This document shows, in pieces, positions 42,925-43,589 of a stretch of DNA of 43,589 nucleotides (position 1 is the first letter of the stretch; every line of letters begins with the position of its first letter). The translations under genes were made by a program, and so were the position numbers. Below the pieces are notes generated by a model that searched no databases, was not told the DNA's origin, and was given only the letters and a program-made list of their open reading frames with translations. Origin of the DNA: an uncultured PS1 clade bacterium (GTDB lineage Bacteria; Pseudomonadota; Alphaproteobacteria; MED-G09); contig CACLQD010000006.1 in NCBI GenBank assembly GCA_902609025.1, forward strand, positions 1 through 43,589, written 5' to 3'.

Positions 42925-43589
42925 TCTTATGTTTCTCAATATTTTCTAAAAATTTATCAAATAAATAATAGCTATCATTTGGTCCAGGCGATGCTTCAGG
43001 ATGATGTTGAACTGAAAAAATCGGTTTATTAACCATTTCAATTCCGCAATTACTACCATCAAATAAACTAGTATGAGTTTCTATAATACCTTCTGGTAAA
43101 TTATCACTTCTGACTGCAAAACCGTGATTCATGGATGTTATACTAACACTTGAGTCATAATTATTTTTTACTGGATGATTTGCGCCATGATGACCTTGGT
43201 GCATCTTATAAGTTTTTAATCCTAATGATAATGCAAGTAATTGATGCCCAAGACAAATACCAAATATTGGTATATTTGAATCAATTAGTTTTTTGATTAC
43301 AGGAATTGCATATTCTCCGGTAGCGCTTGGATCACCAGGACCATTTGATAAGAAAACTCCATCAGGTTTTAAATTAGTTATATCACTATATGATGAAGTA
43401 CAAGGAACCAATGATATTTTTTCAAATCTTGAAAATAAACATCTTAATATGTTCTTTTTTACTCCATAATCCAAAACAACAACATGAGCATTAATTTTTT
43501 TTCTTTTAATATTACTGTTATAAATATTAATTTCTTTTTCATCCCATAAGATTTTTTCTTTACAGGTTACAAGTTTGGCAAGGTCTTGT
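42917..43589 (-). CDS. carA: Carbamoyl-phosphate synthase small subunit, partial (N-terminus beyond window end)
   Basis: [31 protein letters not shown]..., [68 protein letters not shown]; the frame stays open to 43589 ([21 protein letters not shown]...). Confidence 0.96.
   Translation of the reverse strand, partial: QDLAKLVTCKEKILWDEKEINIYNSNIKRKKINAHVVVLDYGVKKNILRCLFSRFEKISLVPCTSSYSDITNLKPDGVFLSNGPGDPSATGEYAIPVIKKLIDSNIPIFGICLGHQLLALSLGLKTYKMHQGHHGANHPVKNNYDSSVSITSMNHGFAVRSDNLPEGIIETHTSLFDGSNCGIEMVNKPIFSVQHHPEASPGPNDSYYLFDKFLENIEKHKNA

Overview
This 43.6 kb window is a dense, AT-rich, mostly housekeeping chromosomal region. Gene content and order (hisS-hisZ-hisG, DUF1285-NUDIX-DUF6111-CCA transferase, petABC, prs-rplY-pth-ychF, lgt-MidA, YbjN-proC, moaE-moaD-pgsA-uvrC, msbA-DUF374-waaA-lpxK, carAB-greA) point to a streamlined, probably marine, alphaproteobacterium. 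I saw no rRNA, tRNA, CRISPR array, prophage, transposon or canonical defence system. A partial malate synthase A gene (minus strand, 1-1519) is missing from the ORF track because it runs off the window, and carA is also truncated at the right edge. The strongest candidate for something new is hisZ. Its product carries an in-frame N-terminal Cro/C1-type helix-turn-helix domain fused to the HisRS-like HisZ body. A perfect 19-bp palindrome (TATTCATATTATATGAATA, 3114-3132) and a further exact half-site lie directly on its start region, which suggests a self-regulating histidine-biosynthesis regulator. Secondary observations are an RpoH-like promoter and 5'UTR hairpin at groESL, a 9-bp-arm inverted repeat in the aceB/hisS divergent promoter, a DnaA-box/CtrA-site-containing intergenic region upstream of uvrC, and recurrent 4-bp shared stop codons (TTAR) at convergent gene junctions.
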